Origin: Candidatus Terasakiella magnetica
GTDB lineage: Bacteria > Pseudomonadota > Alphaproteobacteria > Rhodospirillales > Terasakiellaceae
Direction: 5' to 3'
Assembly: GCF_900093605.1 (NCBI RefSeq)
Contig: NZ_FLYE01000034.1
Span: forward strand, 124,001 to 188,000
DNA length: 64,000 bases
Below are positions 57,119-64,000 of this stretch, one piece after another. How positions within the stretch are numbered: position 1 is the first letter of the stretch; every line of letters begins with the position of its first letter. The position numbers and the translations under genes are program-made. Under the pieces are notes generated by a model. It worked only from the letters and a program-made list of their open reading frames with translations. It was not told the DNA's origin and did no database searches.

Positions 57119-57387
57119 AGGGCATAAACTCATAAAATAGAATTGTTTGGCGGAGATTACTTTAAGGATGGGTTAGGCATGAAATCCACAGAAGTGCGAG
57201 CACTTTAAGGATTTTATAACGCGGCCCATCCTTAAAGTAATCCCGTCCCTTTAGGGATTTATCAAAAATATAGGCAAATACAGCGTCAAAGCCTTTTGAA
57301 AGTACAAGTACTTCCTGCAAACCTTTTCCTTGTCTTGCCTATATTTTTGATAAACCAAAGCAAGTCTATTTTATGAGTTTATGCCCT
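57119..57387. mobile_element. MITE-like 269-bp element with cloverleaf inverted repeats, flanked by TA
   Basis: Terminal inverted repeats are perfect over 23 bp (57119-57141 and 57365-57387). Inside are two more perfect arms: 18 bp (57155-57172 with 57225-57242) and 20 bp (57258-57277 with 57335-57354). Without their outermost A/T the ends are GGGCATAAACTC / GAGTTTATGCCC, each flanked by TA. No reading frame of note is inside. Ends and TA flanks fit a non-autonomous IS630/mariner- or IS427-type element. Confidence 0.7.
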
Positions 57388-57410
57388 AATCTTGATGCGT
57401 CTTGAAAACT

Positions 57411-58202
57411 CTATGTGGTTTTCGGGCGCATTTTTTGTTGGAACAGAGAAAATGCCAGCAAGTAAACCGTTGCGGCCCCAAAGGAGGCCAATGTTCCCCA
57501 CAGCAGGCCAAGGCTTTCCAGATAAAGCGCATAGACAATCCCAAAACTGACCATCGCACCTAATCCATTGGGAAAATGCTTGATAATGCTCAGCACTGGC
57601 GCGGGACCATAGGTGAAATGAATGATCACCACCATGGGAAAGACGGTGGAGGGGAAGCTCGCCATCACACCCGCCATTTGTGGACCCATGATATTGGCAA
57701 GCCCGGTGATGGAGAGCACCACAAAACAGGCCATAGCCGCGCGCACAAAAGTCACCCAAAAACCCAAACGCACAGCGCGATGAATTTTCATTTCAGCAAA
57801 GCGTTTAAAAGAAAAGATGCAAATGGCAATGACAATAATGATGAAAACAACCGCAGAAATAAGATCAAAATCAATATAGCTCAACCCCAGCCCCACTATC
57901 ATAAAGGATAGAAGCGATAAAAGGGCTGCAAGCCAGACCGGGCATTTCGGACGCAGACTGATCACAAGGCCATATGTTGCAAAAACAGACAGGTTGGCAC
58001 AAAGCCCTGCAAGGGTATGTACCATGCTTTGGGCCGCAAAGCTGGCCCCTTCTTCATAGCTGATAAAAACCAACACAATGGCAATGCCAAGGGGATAGCC
58101 CCCAAGCAGGCCTGCCACGCGCGGGCTGACACGCTCGGCAATTACAGAAAGCCCCAGCACAATGGTAATGGTCACGCAGATTTTAATAAGGATCAAGCTC
58201 AT
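57411..58202 (-). CDS. Integral membrane protein of unknown function
   Basis: 263 residues from the ATG at 58202 (frame open to a TTG at 58238). Eight or so hydrophobic segments in two similar halves. Recognisable parts are ERVSPRVAGLLGGYPLGIAIVLVF, IVGLGLSYID and GPQMAGVMASFPSTVFPMVV: GG-P / ASFPST loops in both halves could be pore loops, as in some two-repeat carriers. I cannot name a family. Cut off on its 3' side from the bactofilin gene by the MITE-like element. Confidence 0.65.
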   Translation of the reverse strand: MSLILIKICVTITIVLGLSVIAERVSPRVAGLLGGYPLGIAIVLVFISYEEGASFAAQSMVHTLAGLCANLSVFATYGLVISLRPKCPVWLAALLSLLSFMIVGLGLSYIDFDLISAVVFIIIVIAICIFSFKRFAEMKIHRAVRLGFWVTFVRAAMACFVVLSITGLANIMGPQMAGVMASFPSTVFPMVVIIHFTYGPAPVLSIIKHFPNGLGAMVSFGIVYALYLESLGLLWGTLASFGAATVYLLAFSLFQQKMRPKTT

Positions 58203-58256
58203 GGACGCATCTTTGCCAGTTATCACAGGTTTTGACAATTGCGCATTAGTGGGTAG

Positions 58257-58757
58257 TTACAGCGCCCCTTCATGGTGCAACAGCCATTCTTTGCGCTTTA
58301 ACCCGCCTGCATATCCGGTGAGTGAGCCATCTGATCCAATCACACGATGACATGGATAGATCAACGAGATGGGGTTTAGCGCATTGGCACGCGCCACCGC
58401 ACGCACGGCCTTTGGATTACCCAATTGCCGGGCAAGTTCCAGATAACTACATGTCTTGCCAAGCGGAATGGTTTGAAGGGCGCTCCAGACACGGTTTTGA
58501 AATTCTGTCCCACCCAGATCGCAGGTAATCCTATCAAGGGCGGCAAACTCACCTGAAAGATAGGCAAGGATATGGCCTTTAATGTCACGAGAGGTTTTTT
58601 CCACCAACTCATAGGGGCCAAAGCGTTTTAAAAGCAATCTGTCTTGGCGCTCTCCTTGATCGGGGAAATCTAGATGCAGCAAGGTTTCCTTTTCATCAAA
58701 CACAATAGAAAGCTCACCGCACGGGCTGTTAAAATACTCCCCATAAAAAATTTTCAT
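58257..58757 (-). CDS. ogt: Methylated-DNA--protein-cysteine methyltransferase
   Basis: 166 residues from the ATG at 58757. Suicide repair enzyme for O6-alkylguanine. The active-site PCHRV is present with [21 protein letters not shown] before it. The start overlaps the TGA of the upstream ada-alkA gene by one base, so both alkylation repair genes form a translationally coupled pair. Confidence 0.95.
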   Translation of the reverse strand: MKIFYGEYFNSPCGELSIVFDEKETLLHLDFPDQGERQDRLLLKRFGPYELVEKTSRDIKGHILAYLSGEFAALDRITCDLGGTEFQNRVWSALQTIPLGKTCSYLELARQLGNPKAVRAVARANALNPISLIYPCHRVIGSDGSLTGYAGGLKRKEWLLHHEGAL

Positions 58758-60157
58758 CACGATGCCCTCCATAAATATAACGCCCCATAAGCCCGCCAAG
58801 GCCGCCAGTTTTGTGCGCGCTCTTTTAAATCTGCCTTGGTGCAAGGTTGCCCCAGCTTTTCAAGACCGCGCAGCAACGCCAGATCATCCACCGGATAAAT
58901 ATCGGGCTCTCCAAAACTACGCATGACAATATAATGCGCTGTCCACGGCCCAATACCGGGCAGCGCACACAGCTCTTTTAACGTTTCTTCAACAGGCTTT
59001 GCCTTATCAAGGCCACACCAGTTTTCAGACAGTTTTTTTAAGGTGGTGATACGTCGCCCCGTCAGGCCCAATCCATCCAAATCAGCATTCATTATCTCAT
59101 CAGCAGTGGGAAATAGCCCCGTGCCAATGCGCTCGACCAGACGATTACATATGGTGCGCGCGCCCTTAACGCTGATTTGCTGACCAATAATGGCGCGCAC
59201 GGCAATTTCAAACCCATCCCACGCACCGGGCAGGCGCAAACCGGGATGCGCTTTCACCAAAGGCATTAAGACAGGGTCGTGGCTTAGATCATGGGCAATC
59301 CCAACCGGATCGGCATCCACATCAAACAGGCGGCGGATTTTACGCGACACGGTCTTTAAATGGGCGGTGGGGATATCTTTAATCACGGCCTTAAGACGGT
59401 TCTTCTTTTCATCACAACTCACCCTAAGGGAGCCTTTATGACCCTCAATACAAATGAGGCGCTCATAAGATGTCATGCTCACCGTTTCAATCTCATCAAG
59501 GGCGCGCTCTTTAAAAAAGCTAAGCAAGCCGTCCCAATCATAAGGTGGGCGGAAATTAAAATGCAGCACGGTTTCTTGGGTGTTGGTTTCTTCACTTTTG
59601 TTTTTACGCTCATGACTTGGCGCAAAACCAAAGGCGGTTTTATAGGCATCGTTAAAACGCCGCAGGCTGTTAAAGCCCGAGCCCAAGGCAATCTCAGTAA
59701 TAGGCGCTTTGGTTTGGACCAGGAGTTTCTTGGCAAACATCAAACGCCGTGTCTGGGCAATTTGTTTGGGGGAGGCCCCAAGATGGCTTTGAAACAGGCG
59801 GCGCAAGTGACGCTCCCCAATGCCAAGGCGCGCACAAAGCTCGCTTAAAGACTGCCCGTCATCTAACGCGCCATCTTCGATTAAGCGCAAGGCGCGGCGC
59901 ACGGTGGCTTCAGTGCCCAACCACGCCGGGCTTGCCGGGGCACTTTCGGGGCGACAGCGCAAACAGGGGCGAAACCCCGCATTGATCGCGGCACTGGCTG
60001 AAGGATAAAAGGTGCAATTTTCCGGCTTTGGCGTACTGGCAGGGCAGATCGGGCGACAGAAAATTCCCGTTGAAGAAACCCCTGTAAAAAACCGTCCATC
60101 AAAACGGGCATCGCGCGTCTTTAAGGCCTGATAGCATATGTCATGTTCTAAATTCAT
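58757..60157 (-). CDS. alkA: Ada-AlkA fusion: alkylation response regulator / 3-methyladenine glycosylase
   Basis: 466 residues from the ATG at 60157. Residues 1-75: Ada zinc domain with the four cysteines in FCRPIC ... [11 protein letters not shown], one of which accepts methyl groups from phosphotriesters. About 85-185: AraC-type HTH ([28 protein letters not shown]). About 195-466: AlkA N-domain and HhH-GPD glycosylase with [14 protein letters not shown] and a catalytic Asp in [16 protein letters not shown]. So sensing, regulation and base excision sit in one chain, with ogt next to it. No ribosome site is visible; TATACT lies 10-15 bases before the start, so the message may be leaderless. 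Confidence 0.92.
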   Translation of the reverse strand: MNLEHDICYQALKTRDARFDGRFFTGVSSTGIFCRPICPASTPKPENCTFYPSASAAINAGFRPCLRCRPESAPASPAWLGTEATVRRALRLIEDGALDDGQSLSELCARLGIGERHLRRLFQSHLGASPKQIAQTRRLMFAKKLLVQTKAPITEIALGSGFNSLRRFNDAYKTAFGFAPSHERKNKSEETNTQETVLHFNFRPPYDWDGLLSFFKERALDEIETVSMTSYERLICIEGHKGSLRVSCDEKKNRLKAVIKDIPTAHLKTVSRKIRRLFDVDADPVGIAHDLSHDPVLMPLVKAHPGLRLPGAWDGFEIAVRAIIGQQISVKGARTICNRLVERIGTGLFPTADEIMNADLDGLGLTGRRITTLKKLSENWCGLDKAKPVEETLKELCALPGIGPWTAHYIVMRSFGEPDIYPVDDLALLRGLEKLGQPCTKADLKERAQNWRPWRAYGALYLWRAS

Positions 60158-60245
60158 GAAGGTAGTATACAGTATGATCAGCATAAAACTCGCCATTTTC
60201 GGACATTGATATGATTTCCTAAAGCAGATGTATGACGCCGTGCCC

Positions 60246-60276
60246 TTGACGTGGTTCTTAAGCTTCCATACAACTG
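60246..60276 (+). promoter_or_regulatory. Possible promoter of yejBEF
   Basis: TTGACG followed after 15-17 bases by CATACAAC, some 30 bases before the yejB ATG. Confidence 0.35.
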
Positions 60277-60306
60277 TTTTTAACTGAAACAAGAACCGTT
60301 TTTTTC

Positions 60307-61413
60307 ATGCTCGCTTATATCATTCGACGCCTGCTTTTGATCGTGCCTACATTGCTGGGCATTATGGTGTTGAACTTTGTCATCATTCAGGCTGCCCCCG
60401 GTGGCCCGGTTGAACAGATGTTGGCAAAAATCCAGGGCGAAGCGGTAGATGCAACCGCGCGGGTCTCTGGCACGGGCAGTTCTGAAATTCAAGGAAGTGG
60501 CACTGCCCCTCAAGGTGCTAGCGCCTCACAAAATTCCAAATATCGCGGTGCCCAAGGGGTACCCCCAGAACTAATTGAAGAGATTGAACAACAGTTTGGC
60601 TTTGATAAGCCTGCGCATGAGCGTTTTTTCCAGATGATGGGCAATTATATCCGCTTTGATTTTGGTAATAGTTTTTATCGCGATGAGAGTGTGGTTGATC
60701 TCGTTCTTGAAAAAATGCCTGTCTCCATTTCCTTAGGGATATGGACGACCTTGCTGGTTTATCTCATCTCCATCCCCCTTGGCATTAAAAAGGCGATTAG
60801 GGATGGCTCCAGATTTGATATCTGGTCCAGTGGTGCGGTGATTTTGGGCAATGCGATCCCAAGCTTTCTCTTTGCAATTCTGCTAATCGTTGTTTTTGCC
60901 GGCGGGCGTTATTTTGACTTGTTCCCCTTGCGCGGGCTGGTCTCAGATAACTGGTCGGAACTTTCAACCTTTGAGCAGATCACCGATTATTTCTGGCATA
61001 TGGCCTTGCCTGTTTTATCCATGGTCATTGGCGGTTTTGCCAGCTTGACCATGTTGACCAAAAATTCGTTTTTAGAAGAAATTAACAAGCAATATGTCAT
61101 CACCGCACGTGCCAAGGGCTTGCACGAAAACCGCGTGCTTTATGGTCATGTGTTTCGCAATGCCATGTTGATTGTCATTGCCGGATTTCCAGCCACCTTT
61201 ATCGGGGTGTTTTTCACAGGCTCCATGCTGACAGAGATTATTTTCTCCCTTGATGGGCTCGGCCTGCTTGGCTTTGAAGCCGCCATTAACCGGGATTATC
61301 CGGTGCTCTTTGGCACGCTCTATTTCTTCACGCTTTTGGGGCTGGTGATGAATTTAATTGGGGATGTGATGTATCATATCATTGATCCCCGTGTTGATTT
61401 TGAGGCGAGGTAA
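60307..61413 (+). CDS. yejB: Peptide ABC transporter permease YejB
   Basis: 368 residues. Starts [24 protein letters not shown], the permease start, and has the Yej-type Gln/Ser-rich insert at about 45-85, then six membrane helices and the EAA-type loop [22 protein letters not shown]. Inner-membrane half of a peptide importer (YejABEF, microcin C and peptides in E. coli). No ribosome site is strong. yejA is not upstream. Confidence 0.92.
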   Translation: MLAYIIRRLLLIVPTLLGIMVLNFVIIQAAPGGPVEQMLAKIQGEAVDATARVSGTGSSEIQGSGTAPQGASASQNSKYRGAQGVPPELIEEIEQQFGFDKPAHERFFQMMGNYIRFDFGNSFYRDESVVDLVLEKMPVSISLGIWTTLLVYLISIPLGIKKAIRDGSRFDIWSSGAVILGNAIPSFLFAILLIVVFAGGRYFDLFPLRGLVSDNWSELSTFEQITDYFWHMALPVLSMVIGGFASLTMLTKNSFLEEINKQYVITARAKGLHENRVLYGHVFRNAMLIVIAGFPATFIGVFFTGSMLTEIIFSLDGLGLLGFEAAINRDYPVLFGTLYFFTLLGLVMNLIGDVMYHIIDPRVDFEAR

Positions 61414-61416
61414 CTG

Positions 61417-62439
61417 ATGAGCCCGCTTAATCAACGCCGCTTGGATAATTTTAAAAAGAACAGACGGGGCTATTGGTCTTTATGGCTGTTTCTCATTCTG
61501 TTTACCGGCTCGCTTTTTGCCGAACTGATCGCCAATGATAAGCCGCTGCTGATTTCCTATGAGGATGTTTTTTACACACCGTTTTTAAATGAATATCCCG
61601 AAACCACCTTTGGCGGTTTTTTTGAAACAGAGGCTGAATATCGCGACCCTGAAGTCCAAGCCTTAATCAAGGAGGCTGGCGGCTGGATTATCTGGCCCCT
61701 TGTGCGCTACAGCTATGACAGTATCAATTATGACCTCACCGTGCCCACCCCCGCCCCGCCCAGTGCGGAAAACTGGCTGGGTACAGATGATCAGGGCCGC
61801 GATGTGGTGGCGCGTTTAATTTATGGCTTTCGCATCTCTGTGCTGTTTGGTCTGATCCTAACCGTTGCCAGTTCCATCATCGGGGTGGCAGCAGGGGCTG
61901 TGCAGGGCTATTTTGGGGGGATGATTGATCTCATTTCCCAGCGTTTTATTGAGATTTGGTCCGGCCTGCCCACTTTGTTTATGTTGATTATTCTGGCAAG
62001 TCTCGTGCAGCCGAATTTCTGGTGGTTGCTTGGCTTAATGTTGCTCTTTTCATGGGTTTCGCTTGTCTCTGTTGTGCGTGCAGAGTTTTTGCGCGCGCGT
62101 AATTTTGATTTTGTGCGCGCCGCCAAGGCCCTTGGGGTCGATGATCGCACCATTATTTTGCGCCATGTTTTACCCAATGCCATGGTCGCGACCTTCACCT
62201 TTTTACCCTTTATCCTTAATGGGTCCATCACCACACTGACCGCGCTTGATTTCTTGGGCTTTGGCCTGCCACCGGGCAGTGCATCGTTAGGTGAGTTGCT
62301 TAATCAAGGGAAAAATAACTTACAGGCCCCTTGGTTGGGCCTTACTGCTTTTTTCGTACTGTCCGTCATGCTTTCGCTGTTGATCTTTATTGGCGAGGCT
62401 GTGCGCGATGCGTTTGATCCAAGGAAGACATTGCAATGA
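61417..62439 (+). CDS. yejE: Peptide ABC transporter permease YejE
   Basis: 340 residues. N-terminal OppC-type helix (RRGYWSLWLFLILFTGSLF), a large periplasmic loop with LGTDDQGRDVVARLIYGFRIS and the EAA loop VRAAKALGVDDRTIILRHVLPNAM. Partner permease of YejB, 3 bases after it. Stop overlaps the yejF ATG. Confidence 0.93.
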   Translation: MSPLNQRRLDNFKKNRRGYWSLWLFLILFTGSLFAELIANDKPLLISYEDVFYTPFLNEYPETTFGGFFETEAEYRDPEVQALIKEAGGWIIWPLVRYSYDSINYDLTVPTPAPPSAENWLGTDDQGRDVVARLIYGFRISVLFGLILTVASSIIGVAAGAVQGYFGGMIDLISQRFIEIWSGLPTLFMLIILASLVQPNFWWLLGLMLLFSWVSLVSVVRAEFLRARNFDFVRAAKALGVDDRTIILRHVLPNAMVATFTFLPFILNGSITTLTALDFLGFGLPPGSASLGELLNQGKNNLQAPWLGLTAFFVLSVMLSLLIFIGEAVRDAFDPRKTLQ

Positions 62440-64000
62440 GTTTGTTAGAGGTCAAAGACCTGCATGTTTCTTTTGGTGAGGCTGCGGCTGTGCGCGGCAT
62501 ATCTTTTGCCCTTGAAAAAGGCGAAACACTTGCCCTTGTTGGGGAATCCGGTTCAGGCAAATCGGTCAGTGCTTTATCAATTTTACAGCTTTTGCCCTAT
62601 CCACGCGCACACCACCGCGCAGGTTCCATCACCTTAGAGGGGGATGAGCTGCTGGGCTGTAAGGAGCGCAAGATCAGGTCCATTCGTGGCAATCGCATCG
62701 CTATGATTTTCCAAGAACCGCTGACCTCTTTAAACCCGCTTCATTCAATTGAACAGCAAATTGCCGAAGTGCTGTTTATCCATAAGCTCATGACCAAGCG
62801 TCAAGCACGCGAGCGCGTGATTGAGCTGTTAAAACTGGTCGGTCTTGAAGATGCAACTACAGAAGATCGCTTAAAAGCCCTGCCCCATCAATTTAGTGGC
62901 GGGCAACAACAGCGCATCATGATTGCCATGGCCCTTGCCAATGAGCCCGATATTCTCATTGCTGATGAGCCTACCACCGCCCTTGATGTGACCGTGCAGG
63001 CGCAAATCTTAAAATTGCTCAAAGAGTTGCAAGCCAAGCTTGGTATGGCGATTTTAATGATCACCCATGACCTTGGCATCGTGCGCCATATGGCGGACCG
63101 GGTCTGTGTGATGCATGACGGGCAAATTGTTGAACAAGGCGCCTGTAGTGATATTTTTGAGCGCCCTGAGCATGCTTACACACAAAAACTGCTCGCTGCT
63201 GAGCCCAGTGGCGCACCAACAGGTAAATTTAGTGAAGATGAGATTTTGCGCGTTGAAGATTTCAAAGTTTGGTATCCCATCAAGCGCGGCATCATTAAGC
63301 GCACGGTTGATCATGTAAAAGCCGTAAATGGGATTTCCCTAACGGTGCGCCAAGGGGAAACCTTAGGTGTGGTTGGGGAGTCTGGTTCAGGCAAATCCAC
63401 CTTGGGTCGCGCGATCTTGCGCTTGGAGGATAGCGAGGGTCATCTCAGTTTTGACGGGGCTGATTTACAAATAATGAGCCAGAAAGACTTACGCCCTTTG
63501 CGCCGTGAAATGCAGATGGTGTTTCAAGACCCCTTTGGCTCCATGTCGCCACGCATGTCAGTCCATCAGATTGTGGAAGAAGGCCTCTTGGTCCATAAGC
63601 TTGGCGGTAATTATGAAGAACGTCGCCAGCTTATTGGCGATATTTTAGAAGAAGTCGGCTTGTCGCGCGAGGCTCAAGATCGCTATCCCCATGAATTTTC
63701 TGGTGGGCAACGCCAGCGCATCGCCATTGCGCGCGCAGTCGTGTTAAAACCGCGCCTGATTATTCTGGATGAACCCACCAGTGCCCTTGATATGTCGGTT
63801 CAAGCCCAAATCGTTGAGCTGCTGCGCGCGCTTCAGCAAAAACATAATCTGGCTTATATCTTTATCAGTCATGATTTAAAAGTCGTGCGCGCCATGAGCC
63901 ATAAAGTCATGGTCATGCAAAATGGCGTCGTTGTGGAACAAGGCCTGCGCGATGATATTTTTGATGCGCCCCAAAGCCCTTATACCAAAGCCTTAATGGC
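62436..64000 (+). CDS. yejF: Peptide ABC transporter dual ATPase YejF, 3' end outside window
   Basis: 521 residues visible, cut by the window end. Two ABC domains in tandem: Walker A GESGSGKS at about 36-43 and again at about 315-322, signatures [16 protein letters not shown] and [15 protein letters not shown], Walker [13 protein letters not shown] and [12 protein letters not shown]. The energy source for YejBE. Nearly complete, since about 530 residues is usual. Confidence 0.94.
   Translation, partial: MSLLEVKDLHVSFGEAAAVRGISFALEKGETLALVGESGSGKSVSALSILQLLPYPRAHHRAGSITLEGDELLGCKERKIRSIRGNRIAMIFQEPLTSLNPLHSIEQQIAEVLFIHKLMTKRQARERVIELLKLVGLEDATTEDRLKALPHQFSGGQQQRIMIAMALANEPDILIADEPTTALDVTVQAQILKLLKELQAKLGMAILMITHDLGIVRHMADRVCVMHDGQIVEQGACSDIFERPEHAYTQKLLAAEPSGAPTGKFSEDEILRVEDFKVWYPIKRGIIKRTVDHVKAVNGISLTVRQGETLGVVGESGSGKSTLGRAILRLEDSEGHLSFDGADLQIMSQKDLRPLRREMQMVFQDPFGSMSPRMSVHQIVEEGLLVHKLGGNYEERRQLIGDILEEVGLSREAQDRYPHEFSGGQRQRIAIARAVVLKPRLIILDEPTSALDMSVQAQIVELLRALQQKHNLAYIFISHDLKVVRAMSHKVMVMQNGVVVEQGLRDDIFDAPQSPYTKALM

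Overview
This window reads as the chromosome of a marine or magnetotactic-type alphaproteobacterium, probably order Rhodospirillales (Terasakiella, Thalassospira or Magnetospirillum-like). That placement is inference. It rests on moderate GC, a SUV3-like helicase next to an HslR-like S4 protein, an IpdC-type decarboxylase that closely resembles the Azospirillum enzyme, a phasin, CobN, CcmAB, an FtsE-FtsX-YdcF-PlsC-ProC cluster and an sdhCDAB operon. Coding density is high and nearly all genes are intact. I see no rRNA, tRNA, CRISPR array, prophage or complete insertion sequence. htpG at the left edge and yejF at the right edge are cut by the window.

Layout. 1-3.2 kb: htpG (minus), a ribosome hibernation factor and a ferredoxin-NADP reductase. 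3.2-6.7 kb: a small exported Cys protein, then a structured leader and a SUV3-like helicase/S4 pair. 6.8-12.5 kb: cobN divergent from a GNAT acetyltransferase, a DMT exporter and a DUF1127 protein. 12.6-18.1 kb: a GcvA-like LysR regulator, ipdC, a periplasmic solute-binding protein, a glutaredoxin-rubrerythrin fusion, a small protein and a second DMT transporter. 18.1-24 kb (minus strand): M16 peptidase and thrC, a short-chain dehydrogenase under a palindromic operator, and groES-groEL with a perfect CIRCE element. 24-29.4 kb (minus): a GT2/TVP38/GT39 envelope-sugar operon and a GGDEF-EAL protein. 29.6-36.7 kb: an orphan ABC_sub_bind protein, a very large GltD-like/PyrK-like flavoprotein, a rhodanese, an FkbM methyltransferase and ccmAB. 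36.7-41 kb: a non-coding stretch with RNA-like folding, thiC under a TPP riboswitch and a zinc-ribbon membrane protein. 40.3-44.1 kb: ftsE-ftsX-ydcF-plsC-proC. 44.3-51.3 kb: phasin, a RhlE-like helicase, comM, an MFS carrier, a quinone oxidoreductase and a SPOUT methyltransferase. 51.5-57.1 kb: sdhCDAB, a cytosolic CZB chemoreceptor and a bactofilin. 57.1-57.4 kb: a 270-bp inverted-repeat element. 57.4-60.2 kb: a membrane protein, ogt and an ada-alkA fusion. 60.3-64 kb: the yejBEF peptide ABC transporter.

Regulatory readings come directly from sequence. The clearest are CIRCE with a sigma-70-like promoter at groES, a TPP riboswitch plus Shine-Dalgarno-masking hairpin at thiC, a 16-bp perfect palindrome at the SDR gene and paired palindromes around the phasin promoter. 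Others are a hairpin that would cover the thrC ribosome site and a three-hairpin leader at the RhlE gene. A dispersed small repeat family (arms GTCAT/ATGAC, often with ATGCTGG/CCAGCAT hairpins) occurs at about nine places; one copy supplies the last codons of a gene.

Most of the window is core genome. The items most likely to be new are the 270-bp TA-flanked cloverleaf element, the single-chain Nfn-like flavoprotein, the glutaredoxin-rubrerythrin fusion, the structured non-coding region before thiC and the compound hairpin leader of the SUV3-like helicase. I found no defence island or clearly unknown multi-gene system.
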